Below, piece by piece: positions 8,041-16,149 of a stretch of 64,000 nt of DNA. A model generated the notes under the pieces. It did no database searches. It was not told the origin of the DNA and worked only from the letters and a program-made list of their open reading frames with translations. Location of the stretch: contig CAMRBL010000002.1 in assembly GCA_947040435.1 (NCBI GenBank), forward strand, positions 23,778 through 87,777, given 5' to 3'. Source of the DNA: an uncultured Rikenellaceae bacterium. GTDB taxonomy: Bacteria; Bacteroidota; Bacteroidia; Bacteroidales; Rikenellaceae. Made by a program: the position numbers and the translations under genes. Within the stretch, counting starts at the first letter, position 1; every line of letters begins with the position of its first letter.

Positions 8041-8937
8041 TTACACTAGATGCTTAATAAGCTCCTCTCTATCTCCTTGTAGGAAGTCGATCAATGGAAC
8101 TTCAATCATTGTGTAGCACCCTGGCAATTGCATCATTGTTGCTCTTGCTGAAGAGATCAAGATCTGCGCTGTAAGAGCTGGATTGTTAATCTTCATATTG
8201 AACTCAAATAGTTGATTTTGAGTCGTTCCAGATACACCTTTTCTCACCATGTTCACACCATGTCCCATATCTAAAAGATCGTCAACACATTGAACTTGCA
8301 TTACGTGAGTGTCATCATTCACAAAATACTCATCAGTTTTGATTGCGTTAGCAACTGTATTGAAATCAGAACCCTCTTTCAACTCAATGTAAACCATTCT
8401 TCTGTGGATACTTGTTCCTGTTGGTATAGTCATTGACAACGCAGCTTCAACACCATCAATCGCTTTAACAGCAACTGTGTGTCCCATGCTCATACCTGGT
8501 CCAAAGTTAGTATATGTGATACCCTTTGGAGCACAAGCCTCAAGAAGAGCTCTAACAACAGAGTCACTTCCTGGATCCCATCCTGCTGACATGATAGATA
8601 CTGCGCCACTCTCTTTAGCAACTTTACCCATGTTCTGGCGTAGTGTTACTACTTGTGAGTGAATATCAAAACTATCAACAGTGTTGATACCTTTTGCAAG
8701 GATCTCAACTGCGAAACTCTCTACACTACGACTTGGTGTGCAAAGAATCGCAACATCAACATCTGTTAAATCATCAATGCTAGTTACAACGCTATACTTA
8801 GCTAACTCCTCAGGGATATTAGTTGCGTCACGACGTACAATTCCTGCTACTTCAAAATCGCTTGCTGCTTCAATAGCGTTAAGTACATATTGACCAATGT
8901 TACCATACCCAACGATGGCTGCTCTAATCTTATTCAT
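8041..8937 (-). CDS. ddh: meso-Diaminopimelate D-dehydrogenase
   Basis: NADPH-dependent amination of tetrahydrodipicolinate directly to meso-diaminopimelate, a one-step route to the peptidoglycan cross-linking residue and lysine. The 298-residue protein opens with a Rossmann motif (AAIVGYGNIGQYVL) and carries the family segments SAGWDPGSDSVVRALLE and GPGMSMGHTVAVKAIDGV. Length is close to the roughly 320-residue norm. It is monocistronic; long repeats lie on both sides (7967-8020 and 9066-9205). Confidence 0.93.
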   Translation of the reverse strand: MNKIRAAIVGYGNIGQYVLNAIEAASDFEVAGIVRRDATNIPEELAKYSVVTSIDDLTDVDVAILCTPSRSVESFAVEILAKGINTVDSFDIHSQVVTLRQNMGKVAKESGAVSIMSAGWDPGSDSVVRALLEACAPKGITYTNFGPGMSMGHTVAVKAIDGVEAALSMTIPTGTSIHRRMVYIELKEGSDFNTVANAIKTDEYFVNDDTHVMQVQCVDDLLDMGHGVNMVRKGVSGTTQNQLFEFNMKINNPALTAQILISSARATMMQLPGCYTMIEVPLIDFLQGDREELIKHLV

Positions 8938-9065
8938 ATTAATTATATTTTAATTTAGTTTTATTTTTAACGTTTATATTTAAATTGTGTTAAAAAAACA
9001 CGTTTGTGTGATAAAAAACACATTTACGTTGCTAAATTAACATTAATTTTCACAAACTCAAATAG

Positions 9066-9205
9066 GAAAATGAAGTTTTCAAAAAAGTTTAATGAATTTT
9101 TACAAAAAATATCGCCGAAGGCTGTTCCGTTAGACTAGACTACGAACTGCCTTCGGCGAAAAACTTTATAAAGTTTTATCAAATTTCATTGAAAACTTCG
9201 TTTTC
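9066..9205. repeat. 140-bp palindromic repeat element, copy A
   Basis: The termini GAAAATGAAGTTTTCAA (left) and TTGAAAACTTCGTTTTC (right) are inverted copies. Inside is an AT-rich arm on each side, then a central GC-rich stem CGCCGAAGGC (9113-9122) / GCCTTCGGCG (9149-9158) around a 26-base asymmetric core containing TAGACTAGACTACGAACTG. It fills most of the gap between ddh and pfkA. Close relatives lie at 58126-58273 (complete), 20458-20535 and 21628-21703 (halves). No coding capacity; a MITE-like or REP-like element is the best description. Confidence 0.8.
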
Positions 9206-9216
9206 TGAGAGATATA

Positions 9217-10197
9217 CTATGTTGATAATATTTTAACAGTATTCAACAGATCTCTATTGATTGGTTTACCCTTCTTAATAGCTTTGTTAAATGGTATGTA
9301 CACTAATTCGTCATTCTGTACCCCTATCATAACGTTACGTTGACCATCAAGGAGTGCATCTATTGCAGCTTCTCCCATGCGACTAGCTAATATTCTATCA
9401 CTTGCCGTTGGTGATCCACCTCGTTGGATGTGTCCTAAAATAGTTACACGCACATCATATTGTGGGTACTCTTTCTTTACACGCTCCGCTAGACCCATAG
9501 CACCTCCAGTAATCTCACTCTCAGCAACAAGTACGATACTACTATTTTTACTCTTACGAAAACCACTCTCAATCAGTTCAGATAATTGGTCAACTTCTGT
9601 TGCAATCTCTGGAATAATAGCCGCTTCAGCACCTGTTGCAATGGCACCGTTGATAGCCAAGAAACCCGCATTACGACCCATTACCTCAATGAAAAATAGT
9701 CTATCATGTGAAGATGCCGTATCTTTAATCTTATCGACAGCATCCATAATTGTATTTAGTGCTGTGTCATATCCGATAGTTGTGTCGGTACCATTTAGAT
9801 CATTGTCAATTGTACCTGGTAGACCCACGATAGGAATATTAAACTCTGAAGCAAATATTTTTGCCCCCGTAAGAGAACCATCTCCTCCGATAACAACTAG
9901 AGCATCAATCCCCTCTCGTTGCATTGTTTCATACGCTACTTGACGTCCCTCAGCTGTTGTAAACTCTTTAGACCTTGCAGTTTTAAGAATTGTACCCCCT
10001 TGCTGTATAATATTACTTACATTTTGTGTCACATATGGTACAATTTCCCCTGTTATAAGACCTTTGTAACCTCTCATAATAGCCTTTACAGTGAACCCAT
10101 TATAGATTGCTGTACGTGTCACAGCACGGATTGCTGCATTCATCCCTGGAGCATCTCCACCGGATGTTAATATTCCAATACATTTGATTTCTAACAT
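9217..10197 (-). CDS. pfkA: ATP-dependent 6-phosphofructokinase
   Basis: Commits fructose 6-phosphate to glycolysis. The 326-residue length is that of bacterial PfkA. Motifs include [12 protein letters not shown] at the N-terminus, [11 protein letters not shown] for the nucleotide (Gly after GGD marks the ATP rather than pyrophosphate type), [20 protein letters not shown] with the catalytic Asp, and [14 protein letters not shown]. Monocistronic, with a TACATTTG element about 52 bases upstream. Confidence 0.96.
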   Translation of the reverse strand: MLEIKCIGILTSGGDAPGMNAAIRAVTRTAIYNGFTVKAIMRGYKGLITGEIVPYVTQNVSNIIQQGGTILKTARSKEFTTAEGRQVAYETMQREGIDALVVIGGDGSLTGAKIFASEFNIPIVGLPGTIDNDLNGTDTTIGYDTALNTIMDAVDKIKDTASSHDRLFFIEVMGRNAGFLAINGAIATGAEAAIIPEIATEVDQLSELIESGFRKSKNSSIVLVAESEITGGAMGLAERVKKEYPQYDVRVTILGHIQRGGSPTASDRILASRMGEAAIDALLDGQRNVMIGVQNDELVYIPFNKAIKKGKPINRDLLNTVKILST

Positions 10198-10249
10198 ACT
10201 TCAAAACTATTAAGTTGTATAGGTGGAAACTATATTCCACTCTCGATTA

Positions 10250-10257
10250 CAAATGTA
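10250..10257 (-). promoter_or_regulatory. -7 element for pfkA
   Basis: Minus strand TACATTTG, matching TAnnTTTG, 52 bases from the pfkA ATG. Confidence 0.45.
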
Positions 10258-10319
10258 AAAATATTTTGCAAACTTTTTTTAATATATATGTTAAAAAACT
10301 AATAAGTTTTTAATGTTCA

Positions 10320-10366
10320 GTGCGATCACGCACCGCAGCCCACTTAGGGCAGTTCATAGCCTAGTT
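10320..10366. repeat. Small hairpin repeat overlapping the stop codon of the triple-PspC gene
   Basis: GTGCG-atca-CGCAC (10320-10333) is followed by GCCC/GGGC (10338-10350) and then GGCAGTTCATAGCCTAG. The last part is shared with the core of the long element half-copy at 20458-20535. The hairpin has G-C at the outer pair where other copies have C-G (CTGCG-CGCAG), a compensatory change that supports folding. The shared core contains the gene's stop codon (cta at 10361-10363 on the plus strand), so the repeat contributes to the end of the reading frame. Confidence 0.65.
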
Positions 10367-12700
10367 TATATCTACTATATGCGTATAGTTAGTAATAGTA
10401 TCTATCTTAACAGAATCACCAACTATACTCTTGGTTGTCGTAAGTTTAGAGTGCGAAACATTGACTTCGGAGGTAAAATAAAGCTCCTTAATGAAATACG
10501 CACAAGTAAGAACCCAAAGTGCAATCATTATTGTGAGACCTAATACATAGTACTTCTTTCTATCTTTTATACTCATCCAGATAACCCATAGTGTCGCTAA
10601 TATGGAGAGAGCGAGTAGTATCTTACATATAGTGTAGTTGCCTTGCAGCGGAGTTAAATTAGACGTAGGGCGGATAGACATATTCTGACTATCTAAGGTG
10701 TCGACTCTATGTCCATCGTCAACTTTAATACATTGGGTTACAAGTTTGGCATCTATAATAGTATCTCCTCTAAATATAGTACCCCTTTCATATATTATGG
10801 TATCTTTAATTGTAGTGGTTTCAATATAATACTCCTTGAAGGAGTTGTGGTTTCGTTTAGCGGTAAATTTATACCAATGATTAGAGTTGTTAGATCCTTC
10901 GCTGTAAGTATTCGCGAACACCTTAGCAATATTCATATCGTCTATTTGGCTGGCAACTGTGTATGTAAAACATGAGCCCACTGCAATCCAAATAGTAATC
11001 ATTATAGTTAAACACCATGCAATGCCCCTCTTCCAACTAGATAGAAGTGCTATTAAAGCTACGAGTGTTGCAGTGATAGGGATAATCATAACAGGAAGAG
11101 AGAGTATCGTTGTTTCGACTATTTCAATTGGGAAAAGGTATGGATACTGAGTAAAAAATATTGGAATTACAGACATAAAGTAAGGGAACGAAAATGCTAA
11201 TGATCCATTAATCGACATAATGAATAGTGTCAAGATTATTACTATTACGAGTAGTAAAGGTAGTCCGACTGAGAATGAGAGAGCAACTAGTGCAAGCTTT
11301 AATATTTTCATTATTACCTTACCTATAAATTTCAGCATCTCTGCAAATATTGAAGCTAAACCTGCCTCCTTGCTCTGCGAATCAATCTCAGTAGCATCAC
11401 TACTGATTTGTCTGCCGATAGAGAATGCAGTGACACTCTCTCCACTCATCTCTAGCTTTTGGCGTGCATTTTTTGCCATCGGGATAGAAATCCACATTAC
11501 TATGTAGGATATAATTATGATACTGAGAAGAGAAAGAAAGAAAGTTATTCCCCCTGTGCTTTTATGATGGGTTATCATCATAAAAGAGAAGAAGCTAAGA
11601 GTCGAAAATAAAATTATAAACAATAGGCGAATCCAAGCGACGTGTATGTTAATATACTTTGATAATCCAGAGCATACACCACCAATAACTCCCCCCTTTG
11701 ATGAGCGATATAATCTTTTAGGGAATACGTCGTTACTACTGATTGGGTTGCTGTTAGTTTGTTCACTATTGTTCATAGAGTAGATTGGAGGAGCCTTTTT
11801 ATTGCTTTCGTAACTCGCTTGACGATATTTAAGTTTAGGTATCGCAATCCATAATACTATGTAAGATAGTATAGTCCCAAGTATGAACGTGAGTGTAAAG
11901 TCGAAAATAACTGGTTTAGCTACGAAAAGAGTTGCAAATGGTAGTACAACTAGAAGTATGAACGCTAAGCGAATCAGTGTAACGTCAATTTGAAAGTGAT
12001 TGGACAATCCAGCACAAACACCCCCAATTACCCCACCTTCAGAAGATCTGTATAGTTGCTTATGTGCTATCGCCCCATTTTTAGTTGCGTTAAATGCACT
12101 TTGAGTTGTAGGGTCAATATCTGCTTCGTTCATCTCTTGCTCTACCTGCTTCCATGTAGCTTTAGGAATTGCAATCCATAGTATAATGTAGGAGATAATC
12201 CACCCTAATGAGATTTGAATTGGTAGCTCATTTGAGTAGATCATAGCTGATGGAGTGAATACAATAGAGAATAAAAATATAAGCCTAATCCATGCAACAT
12301 TAATATTAAAATGTTTTGATAGTCCTGCACATACCCCTGCAATTTTGCCTCCTTGTCTAGGGCGGTATAATCTCTTATTTACAACTTGCGCTCTCTCATG
12401 TTGGTTGTTTTGAGGTGGTGTTGTCGCTTTAGGTTCTGGATTTGTCTCCTCTGAATCGGGAAAGCCTAAGCGCTCAATAATATCTGCAATGGTAACTGTG
12501 TTGACCACTGTAGATTGCTCTTGTTGCTCTAATATTAGCTCTATGATACGTGATTCAATATCTGACAAAATCTCAGCTCCATCGGGATTGCCGATATATT
12601 TAGTCTCCAGTTTTTGTAGATAACTATTTAGAATGTCGTAAGCGTCTTGATTCAAGGCTATATTGATTCCTGCAATACTCACTTTAATTACTTCGTTCAT
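10361..12700 (-). CDS. Membrane protein with three tandem PspC domains
   Basis: 779 residues. Residues 1-85 form a soluble helical domain shared with the N-terminus of the neighbouring 154-residue protein. Three PspC modules follow at about 109-180, 214-290 and 328-410, each with the pattern KRLYRSSxGGVIGGVCAGLS, a hydrophobic helix and an IxLWIAIPK end. The rest (about 450-740) has several membrane spans with an extracytoplasmic stretch around 610-680. PspC proteins sense or buffer envelope stress; the exact role here is unknown. Last gene of the PspC-PadR-PspC operon, 5 bases after padR. Confidence 0.85.
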   Translation of the reverse strand: MNEVIKVSIAGINIALNQDAYDILNSYLQKLETKYIGNPDGAEILSDIESRIIELILEQQEQSTVVNTVTIADIIERLGFPDSEETNPEPKATTPPQNNQHERAQVVNKRLYRPRQGGKIAGVCAGLSKHFNINVAWIRLIFLFSIVFTPSAMIYSNELPIQISLGWIISYIILWIAIPKATWKQVEQEMNEADIDPTTQSAFNATKNGAIAHKQLYRSSEGGVIGGVCAGLSNHFQIDVTLIRLAFILLVVLPFATLFVAKPVIFDFTLTFILGTILSYIVLWIAIPKLKYRQASYESNKKAPPIYSMNNSEQTNSNPISSNDVFPKRLYRSSKGGVIGGVCSGLSKYINIHVAWIRLLFIILFSTLSFFSFMMITHHKSTGGITFFLSLLSIIIISYIVMWISIPMAKNARQKLEMSGESVTAFSIGRQISSDATEIDSQSKEAGLASIFAEMLKFIGKVIMKILKLALVALSFSVGLPLLLVIVIILTLFIMSINGSLAFSFPYFMSVIPIFFTQYPYLFPIEIVETTILSLPVMIIPITATLVALIALLSSWKRGIAWCLTIMITIWIAVGSCFTYTVASQIDDMNIAKVFANTYSEGSNNSNHWYKFTAKRNHNSFKEYYIETTTIKDTIIYERGTIFRGDTIIDAKLVTQCIKVDDGHRVDTLDSQNMSIRPTSNLTPLQGNYTICKILLALSILATLWVIWMSIKDRKKYYVLGLTIMIALWVLTCAYFIKELYFTSEVNVSHSKLTTTKSIVGDSVKIDTITNYTHIVDIN

Positions 12701-12705
12701 ACTCT

Positions 12706-13038
12706 TTATCCTTTACGAATTACATTTATTTGATTAACTAGTTCACTCCACGCCTTATCTAGGGCAAAAAGTGACTCAATTCCTGTATATGTAAGTGTGT
12801 AGTACTTACGTGGAGGACCCTGTGGGGACTCCTCCCATCTGTAACTCAAGAGACCTTGGTTTTTTTGTCGAGTGAGTATCGGATATAATGTACCCTCTAC
12901 AACGATCATCTCGGCACTCTTTAGTTCTGCGAGTATTTGGGAGGCGTAAGCATCTCCCTTAGATAATATTGAGAGTATACAGTACTCTAATATCCCCTTT
13001 CTCATCTGCGCCTTGGCGTTATCAATATTTGCTGCCAT
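12706..13038 (-). CDS. PadR family transcriptional regulator
   Basis: 110-residue winged-helix regulator. The N-terminal half has MRKGILEYCILSILSKGDAYASQIL, the family's helix 1-2 region; the wing is in GTLYPILTRQKNQGLLSYRWEE, and GPPRKYYTLT precedes a short dimerisation helix. It lies between two PspC genes with 5-base gaps on either side. In Bacteroidales such PadR proteins usually accompany PspC genes and probably repress their own operon. Confidence 0.93.
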   Translation of the reverse strand: MAANIDNAKAQMRKGILEYCILSILSKGDAYASQILAELKSAEMIVVEGTLYPILTRQKNQGLLSYRWEESPQGPPRKYYTLTYTGIESLFALDKAWSELVNQINVIRKG

Positions 13039-13043
13039 ACCGC

Positions 13044-13508
13044 TTAGTATATGTTGCTCTTAGGTAGAACTATCCATAATATGATATATACGAATATGCT
13101 TAATCCACCAACCATGAGTAGTAGTGTGACTAACCTAACTACCATGGGGTCGATGCCAAAAAATTCACCTATTCCAGAGCAGACTCCTCCTAATATTGAG
13201 TTTCTACTTGAGCGTGATAATTTCCCCTTATAGTTATATGTTGTTTGTCTACCTCCAAAGCTTGACGCTGGGCCAATAATGGCAATAGTGCGGAGTACAA
13301 TCTCTAGTGTCACAACCTGCATGTTATTAAATAGTGCCTTGCGGAAGATTTCGGCAATGCGTGACTCTACGTCTTCAATTATTTCTCCATTTTCATAAGG
13401 ACTAAGTCTTGATTTTATGTCCTCTAGATAATTTTCTAATGCAATATATGCATCATTATCAATCGTAAATGCTATTGATCCTAAATTAATACTTATCGTC
13501 TTTTTCAT
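13044..13508 (-). CDS. PspC domain protein
   Basis: 154 residues. The N-terminal part (1-80) is a helical domain homologous by eye to residues 1-85 of the triple-PspC protein (both have DNDAY/NQDAY, an ESRIAEI/ESRIIEL motif). One PspC domain follows at about 95-152 (KLSRSSRNSILGGVCSGIGEFFGI, then a hydrophobic helix and IILWIVLPKS). First gene of the operon; a TACCTTTG element lies 65 bases upstream. Confidence 0.9.
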   Translation of the reverse strand: MKKTISINLGSIAFTIDNDAYIALENYLEDIKSRLSPYENGEIIEDVESRIAEIFRKALFNNMQVVTLEIVLRTIAIIGPASSFGGRQTTYNYKGKLSRSSRNSILGGVCSGIGEFFGIDPMVVRLVTLLLMVGGLSIFVYIILWIVLPKSNIY

Positions 13509-13572
13509 AAAAATATGGTTAATTAGTTTATAGTTAACGTTTTATGTTTGCTTCTGTCGGTACTGTGTATTG

Positions 13573-13580
13573 CAAAGGTA
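13573..13580 (-). promoter_or_regulatory. -7 element for the PspC-PadR operon
   Basis: Minus strand TACCTTTG, matching TAnnTTTG, 65 bases before the first PspC start and just below the hairpin that ends meaB. Confidence 0.45.
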
Positions 13581-13623
13581 TTAATTTATTTGGAATACTA
13601 TGTATTACACAGTAGTATTTTGT

Positions 13624-13658
13624 AAAAAAAATAGTGCGACCAACAACACTATTTTTTT
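13624..13658 (-). terminator. Terminator of meaB
   Basis: The arms AAAAAAATAGTG / CACTATTTTTTT enclose a 10-base loop, giving a hairpin and U-run in the leftward direction. A weak, possibly degenerate copy of the small hairpin repeat (13681-13710) lies between it and the meaB stop. Confidence 0.7.
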
Positions 13659-13710
13659 ATTTGTTCATTTCAATTGCTCAACTCTCTCCCTAGAGGAGCG
13701 TTGCAGCAGT

Positions 13711-14838
13711 TTATATTTTGTGTGATTTATCTTGTTGAAAATATATGTCTAATAGCTCTTTAGCTGCTATGAATGAACTTATTTCGTCTTTGAGTACTTT
13801 GTCAAGATAACCATCAATAGCTGCAACAACAGCCTCATTGCGATAGAATCCCTCACGTAGAGCCTCATTTATAGTCTCACGCATCCAATATTGACTTTGA
13901 CGATTTCTATTTTTATCAAAGTATCCGTTTGCTTTAATAAAGGCGATATACTCTTCGACATCAGCCCAAATCTCAGTTAAACCAGACTTGTCAACAGAAG
14001 AGCATGTAAATACATTCGGGTTCCACTCTGATTTTGGAGTTGGGAATAGCATTAGAGCATTAATAAAATGACTTCTTGCAACTAATGCTTTGTTCACGTT
14101 AGATCCATCGGCTTTGGTTATTGCCACAAGGTCTGCCATCTCCATAATTCCACGCTTGATACCTTGTAGTTCATCTCCAGCACCAGATATTTGTAGCATC
14201 AAGAACATATCTACCATAGAGTGTACGGCAGTCTCAGACTGTCCAACACCAACAGTCTCAATAAATATAATATCATATCCAGCAGCTTCGCATAGAACGA
14301 TAGTTTCTCGTGTTTTTCTCGCTACCCCACCAAGAGATCCTGCTGCGGGTGAAGGTCGAATAAATACATCTGGATTAGCGGAGATTGTCTCCATACGGGT
14401 TTTGTCTCCAAGTATAGAACCCCCACTCCTCTCAGAACTAGGGTCAATTGCTAGTACAGCTAACTTGTGTTCCATTTGTGTCACCATGCCGCCGATAGCT
14501 TCGATGAACGTAGACTTTCCAGCTCCAGGAACTCCCGTTATTCCCAAGCGTATCGCCTTTCCTGAATATGGCAAGCAACGCTCTATTATCTCTTGTGCCT
14601 GAGCATAGTGTACAGGATTCTGACTCTCCACTAGAGTTATTGCTTGAGATAGTGTTGTCATGTTTGACTCTAAAATCTCCTTTACATACTCATCTGTGGA
14701 TATATTGCGCCTTTTTACTCTTTTAAAATGTGGATTTATAATGGGCACATCAACTACTCCCGTAGATACATTTAGTGCACTATTTATATTGTGCTCCTTA
14801 TGATGATTTTCGTAATGGTCAATATTTAAATGCTTCAT
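13711..14838 (-). CDS. meaB: Methylmalonyl-CoA mutase-associated GTPase MeaB
   Basis: G3E-class GTPase that chaperones adenosylcobalamin loading and protects methylmalonyl-CoA mutase. 375 residues with the P-loop GVPGAGKST at 102-110, the Mg-binding DPSSERSGGSILGDKTRM segment, ETVGVGQSE, and the base-recognition motif ITKAD. The first 50 residues are a divergent, His/Asn-rich extension. The mutase is not in the window, but the decarboxylase that acts next is just to the right on the other strand. It shares an operon with the thioredoxin-fold gene 14 bases upstream. Confidence 0.95.
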   Translation of the reverse strand: MKHLNIDHYENHHKEHNINSALNVSTGVVDVPIINPHFKRVKRRNISTDEYVKEILESNMTTLSQAITLVESQNPVHYAQAQEIIERCLPYSGKAIRLGITGVPGAGKSTFIEAIGGMVTQMEHKLAVLAIDPSSERSGGSILGDKTRMETISANPDVFIRPSPAAGSLGGVARKTRETIVLCEAAGYDIIFIETVGVGQSETAVHSMVDMFLMLQISGAGDELQGIKRGIMEMADLVAITKADGSNVNKALVARSHFINALMLFPTPKSEWNPNVFTCSSVDKSGLTEIWADVEEYIAFIKANGYFDKNRNRQSQYWMRETINEALREGFYRNEAVVAAIDGYLDKVLKDEISSFIAAKELLDIYFQQDKSHKI

Positions 14839-14852
14839 ATCTTCTAATTATA

Positions 14853-15314
14853 CTACTTTAACGCCTCTTTTATTATATTATCGTTTAGCTGATCTGAGTT
14901 TCCAAACCAAATTGCATTACCCTTTTTATCAACAATGATGCTAAATGGAACGAAGTTCACTCCATATGATGAGAATGTTTTACCTTCATTGTCCAGAGCA
15001 GAAAAAAACTTATGGTTGTTATGTTTTAAATGCTTCATAACAATATCTTTATCTTCTTTGAACAGTAATATGATATTAATGTTGGGCATTGATACTGCCA
15101 AGTTATTTAGCTTTTCTAGTCGAGACATGCTTGGAGGGCTTGTTGTGTGAGCAAACTCTATGACATATACCATCTTACCTGGCTGAGGTTTGTTGTTTAA
15201 CCACTCAGCGACTTTGAGCTCAGGAACTTTTTCTCCGATCATCAGTTTTTGTGCCGAGGCAGAAGAGATCGAGAGTGCTATCGAAAAAAGGAGTACTAAA
15301 AAGTAAGTTTTCAT
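14853..15314 (-). CDS. Secreted thioredoxin-fold protein lacking the CxxC motif
   Basis: 153 residues from the ATG at 15314 (an upstream GTG would add nine residues ahead of a good signal peptide). A signal peptide MKTYFLVLLFSIALSISSASAQ leads to a redoxin/AhpC-like fold with VPxLKVAEWL, VYVIEFAHTTSPPSMSRLEKLN, cis-Pro motif GVNFVPFSIIVDKKG. Where TlpA-like proteins have WCxxC, this has TTSPPS, so it has no redox cysteine pair; the mature protein has no cysteine visible. It cannot be a conventional disulfide reductase. Upstream of meaB, probably one transcript. Confidence 0.75.
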   Translation of the reverse strand: MKTYFLVLLFSIALSISSASAQKLMIGEKVPELKVAEWLNNKPQPGKMVYVIEFAHTTSPPSMSRLEKLNNLAVSMPNINIILLFKEDKDIVMKHLKHNNHKFFSALDNEGKTFSSYGVNFVPFSIIVDKKGNAIWFGNSDQLNDNIIKEALK

Positions 15315-15644
15315 AATATTGTAATATATTAAATTGGACACTATGTAAATGTAAAAATAGAGTATATATATGTATAATACCTGATGCGAAGGTAGTAAAT
15401 TTCCAATTAATAAATGAAATATACAAGCTTTTTTTCATAATCAACTTCAATGAGCACCTCTATATGTGTTGTGGTAGATAGTTGCAGTTAATATGGGTTT
15501 AGATGTAAAAATAGATTGTTCTGCGAGATCACTTATCACCACTAGCATTGTGCGGTTTACGTAAATAAAAAAGACATTTTGTGTGGGAGCTTTTTTTTTG
15601 TGAAAAAAGTGCTGTTTTTATGATAAAATCTCATTTATTACTAG

Positions 15645-15652
15645 TACTTTTG
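15645..15652 (+). promoter_or_regulatory. -7 element for the methylmalonyl-CoA decarboxylase operon
   Basis: TACTTTTG, matching TAnnTTTG, 71 bases before the epimerase ATG. The expected transcription start falls at about 15657-15660. Confidence 0.45.
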
Positions 15653-15658
15653 TGGGAC

Positions 15659-15674
15659 AGGTGCACATGTGCCT
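15659..15674. promoter_or_regulatory. Palindrome at the predicted start site, possible operator
   Basis: AGGTGCACATGTGCCT contains the perfect 10-base palindrome GCACATGTGC and extends as AGG...CCT with one unpaired base. Its position, at the predicted +1 of the propionate operon, would suit a repressor site. No regulator gene adjoins it. Confidence 0.35.
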
Positions 15675-15723
15675 ATAAGTTTATCTAACATATTGTAATT
15701 TCAAATAAAATAATCTTTTTCAA

Positions 15724-16149
15724 ATGAAAGTTTCTCACATTGAGCATATCGGTATCGCTGTAACGAGCATCGATGAAGCCATCCCATACTGGGAGAATGT
15801 TTTAGGTCTAAAGTGTTATAACATCGAAGAAGTAGCAGATCAAAAAGTTAAGACTGCATTCTTCATGGTTGGTCAAACAAAAATTGAATTACTAGAGTCT
15901 ACATCTCCAGACGGTTCGATTGCTAAGTTTATCGATAAAAATAACGGTAAAGGTGGAGTTCATCACCTAGCTTTTGCTGTTGATGGAATCGAAGATGCTC
16001 TTGCAGATGCAGAGTCTAAAAATGTGCAGCTTATTGATAAGACTCCTAGAGCTGGAGCTGAAGGGTTGACTATCGCATTTTTACACCCTAAGTCAACTAT
16101 GGGAGTACTTACTGAACTTTGTGAAGATAAAAATAAAAACTGCAAATAA
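15724..16149 (+). CDS. mce: Methylmalonyl-CoA epimerase
   Basis: Interconverts (R)- and (S)-methylmalonyl-CoA between the B12 mutase and the decarboxylase. The 141-residue vicinal-oxygen-chelate protein has two half-repeats: [20 protein letters not shown] with the first metal His, and [17 protein letters not shown] with the second; the metal Glu residues are in KIELLES and LTELCED. First gene of a five-gene operon; its stop shares one base with the start of mmdA (TAATG). Confidence 0.95.
   Translation: MKVSHIEHIGIAVTSIDEAIPYWENVLGLKCYNIEEVADQKVKTAFFMVGQTKIELLESTSPDGSIAKFIDKNNGKGGVHHLAFAVDGIEDALADAESKNVQLIDKTPRAGAEGLTIAFLHPKSTMGVLTELCEDKNKNCK

Larger units (their letters stand above)
15315..15723. 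other. Divergent promoter region between the thioredoxin-fold gene and the methylmalonyl-CoA operon
   Basis: 409 bases with no supported gene. It holds a good rightward -7 element (15645-15652), a 10-base perfect palindrome at the predicted start site (15663-15672), a degenerate leftward element TACCTTCG at about 15387-15394, and long A/T runs. A sequence CTGCGAGATCAC at about 15518 resembles the small hairpin repeat but is not convincingly paired. Confidence 0.6.

Noticed and set aside
8938-9065. Riboswitch in the ddh leader
   Set aside because: A lysine-type control would make sense, but the leader is only AT-rich with one weak ACGTttGTGTG/CACAttTACGT pairing and lacks any conserved aptamer core I know.
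9066-9205. Simple intrinsic terminator for pfkA
   Set aside because: Its length (140 bases), shared termini with distant copies and lack of a terminal U-run set it apart from the ordinary terminators in this window, though it may still stop transcription.
9377-9943. Plus-strand open frame of 188 codons
   Set aside because: Antisense to pfkA; the Ser/Ile/Pro-rich translation is typical of a shadow.
10361-12700. Assembly artefact producing three PspC units
   Set aside because: The three units differ substantially in residues and linker lengths, so they are old duplicates.
14090-14602. Plus-strand open frame of 170 codons
   Set aside because: Lies entirely antisense to the conserved G-domain of meaB.
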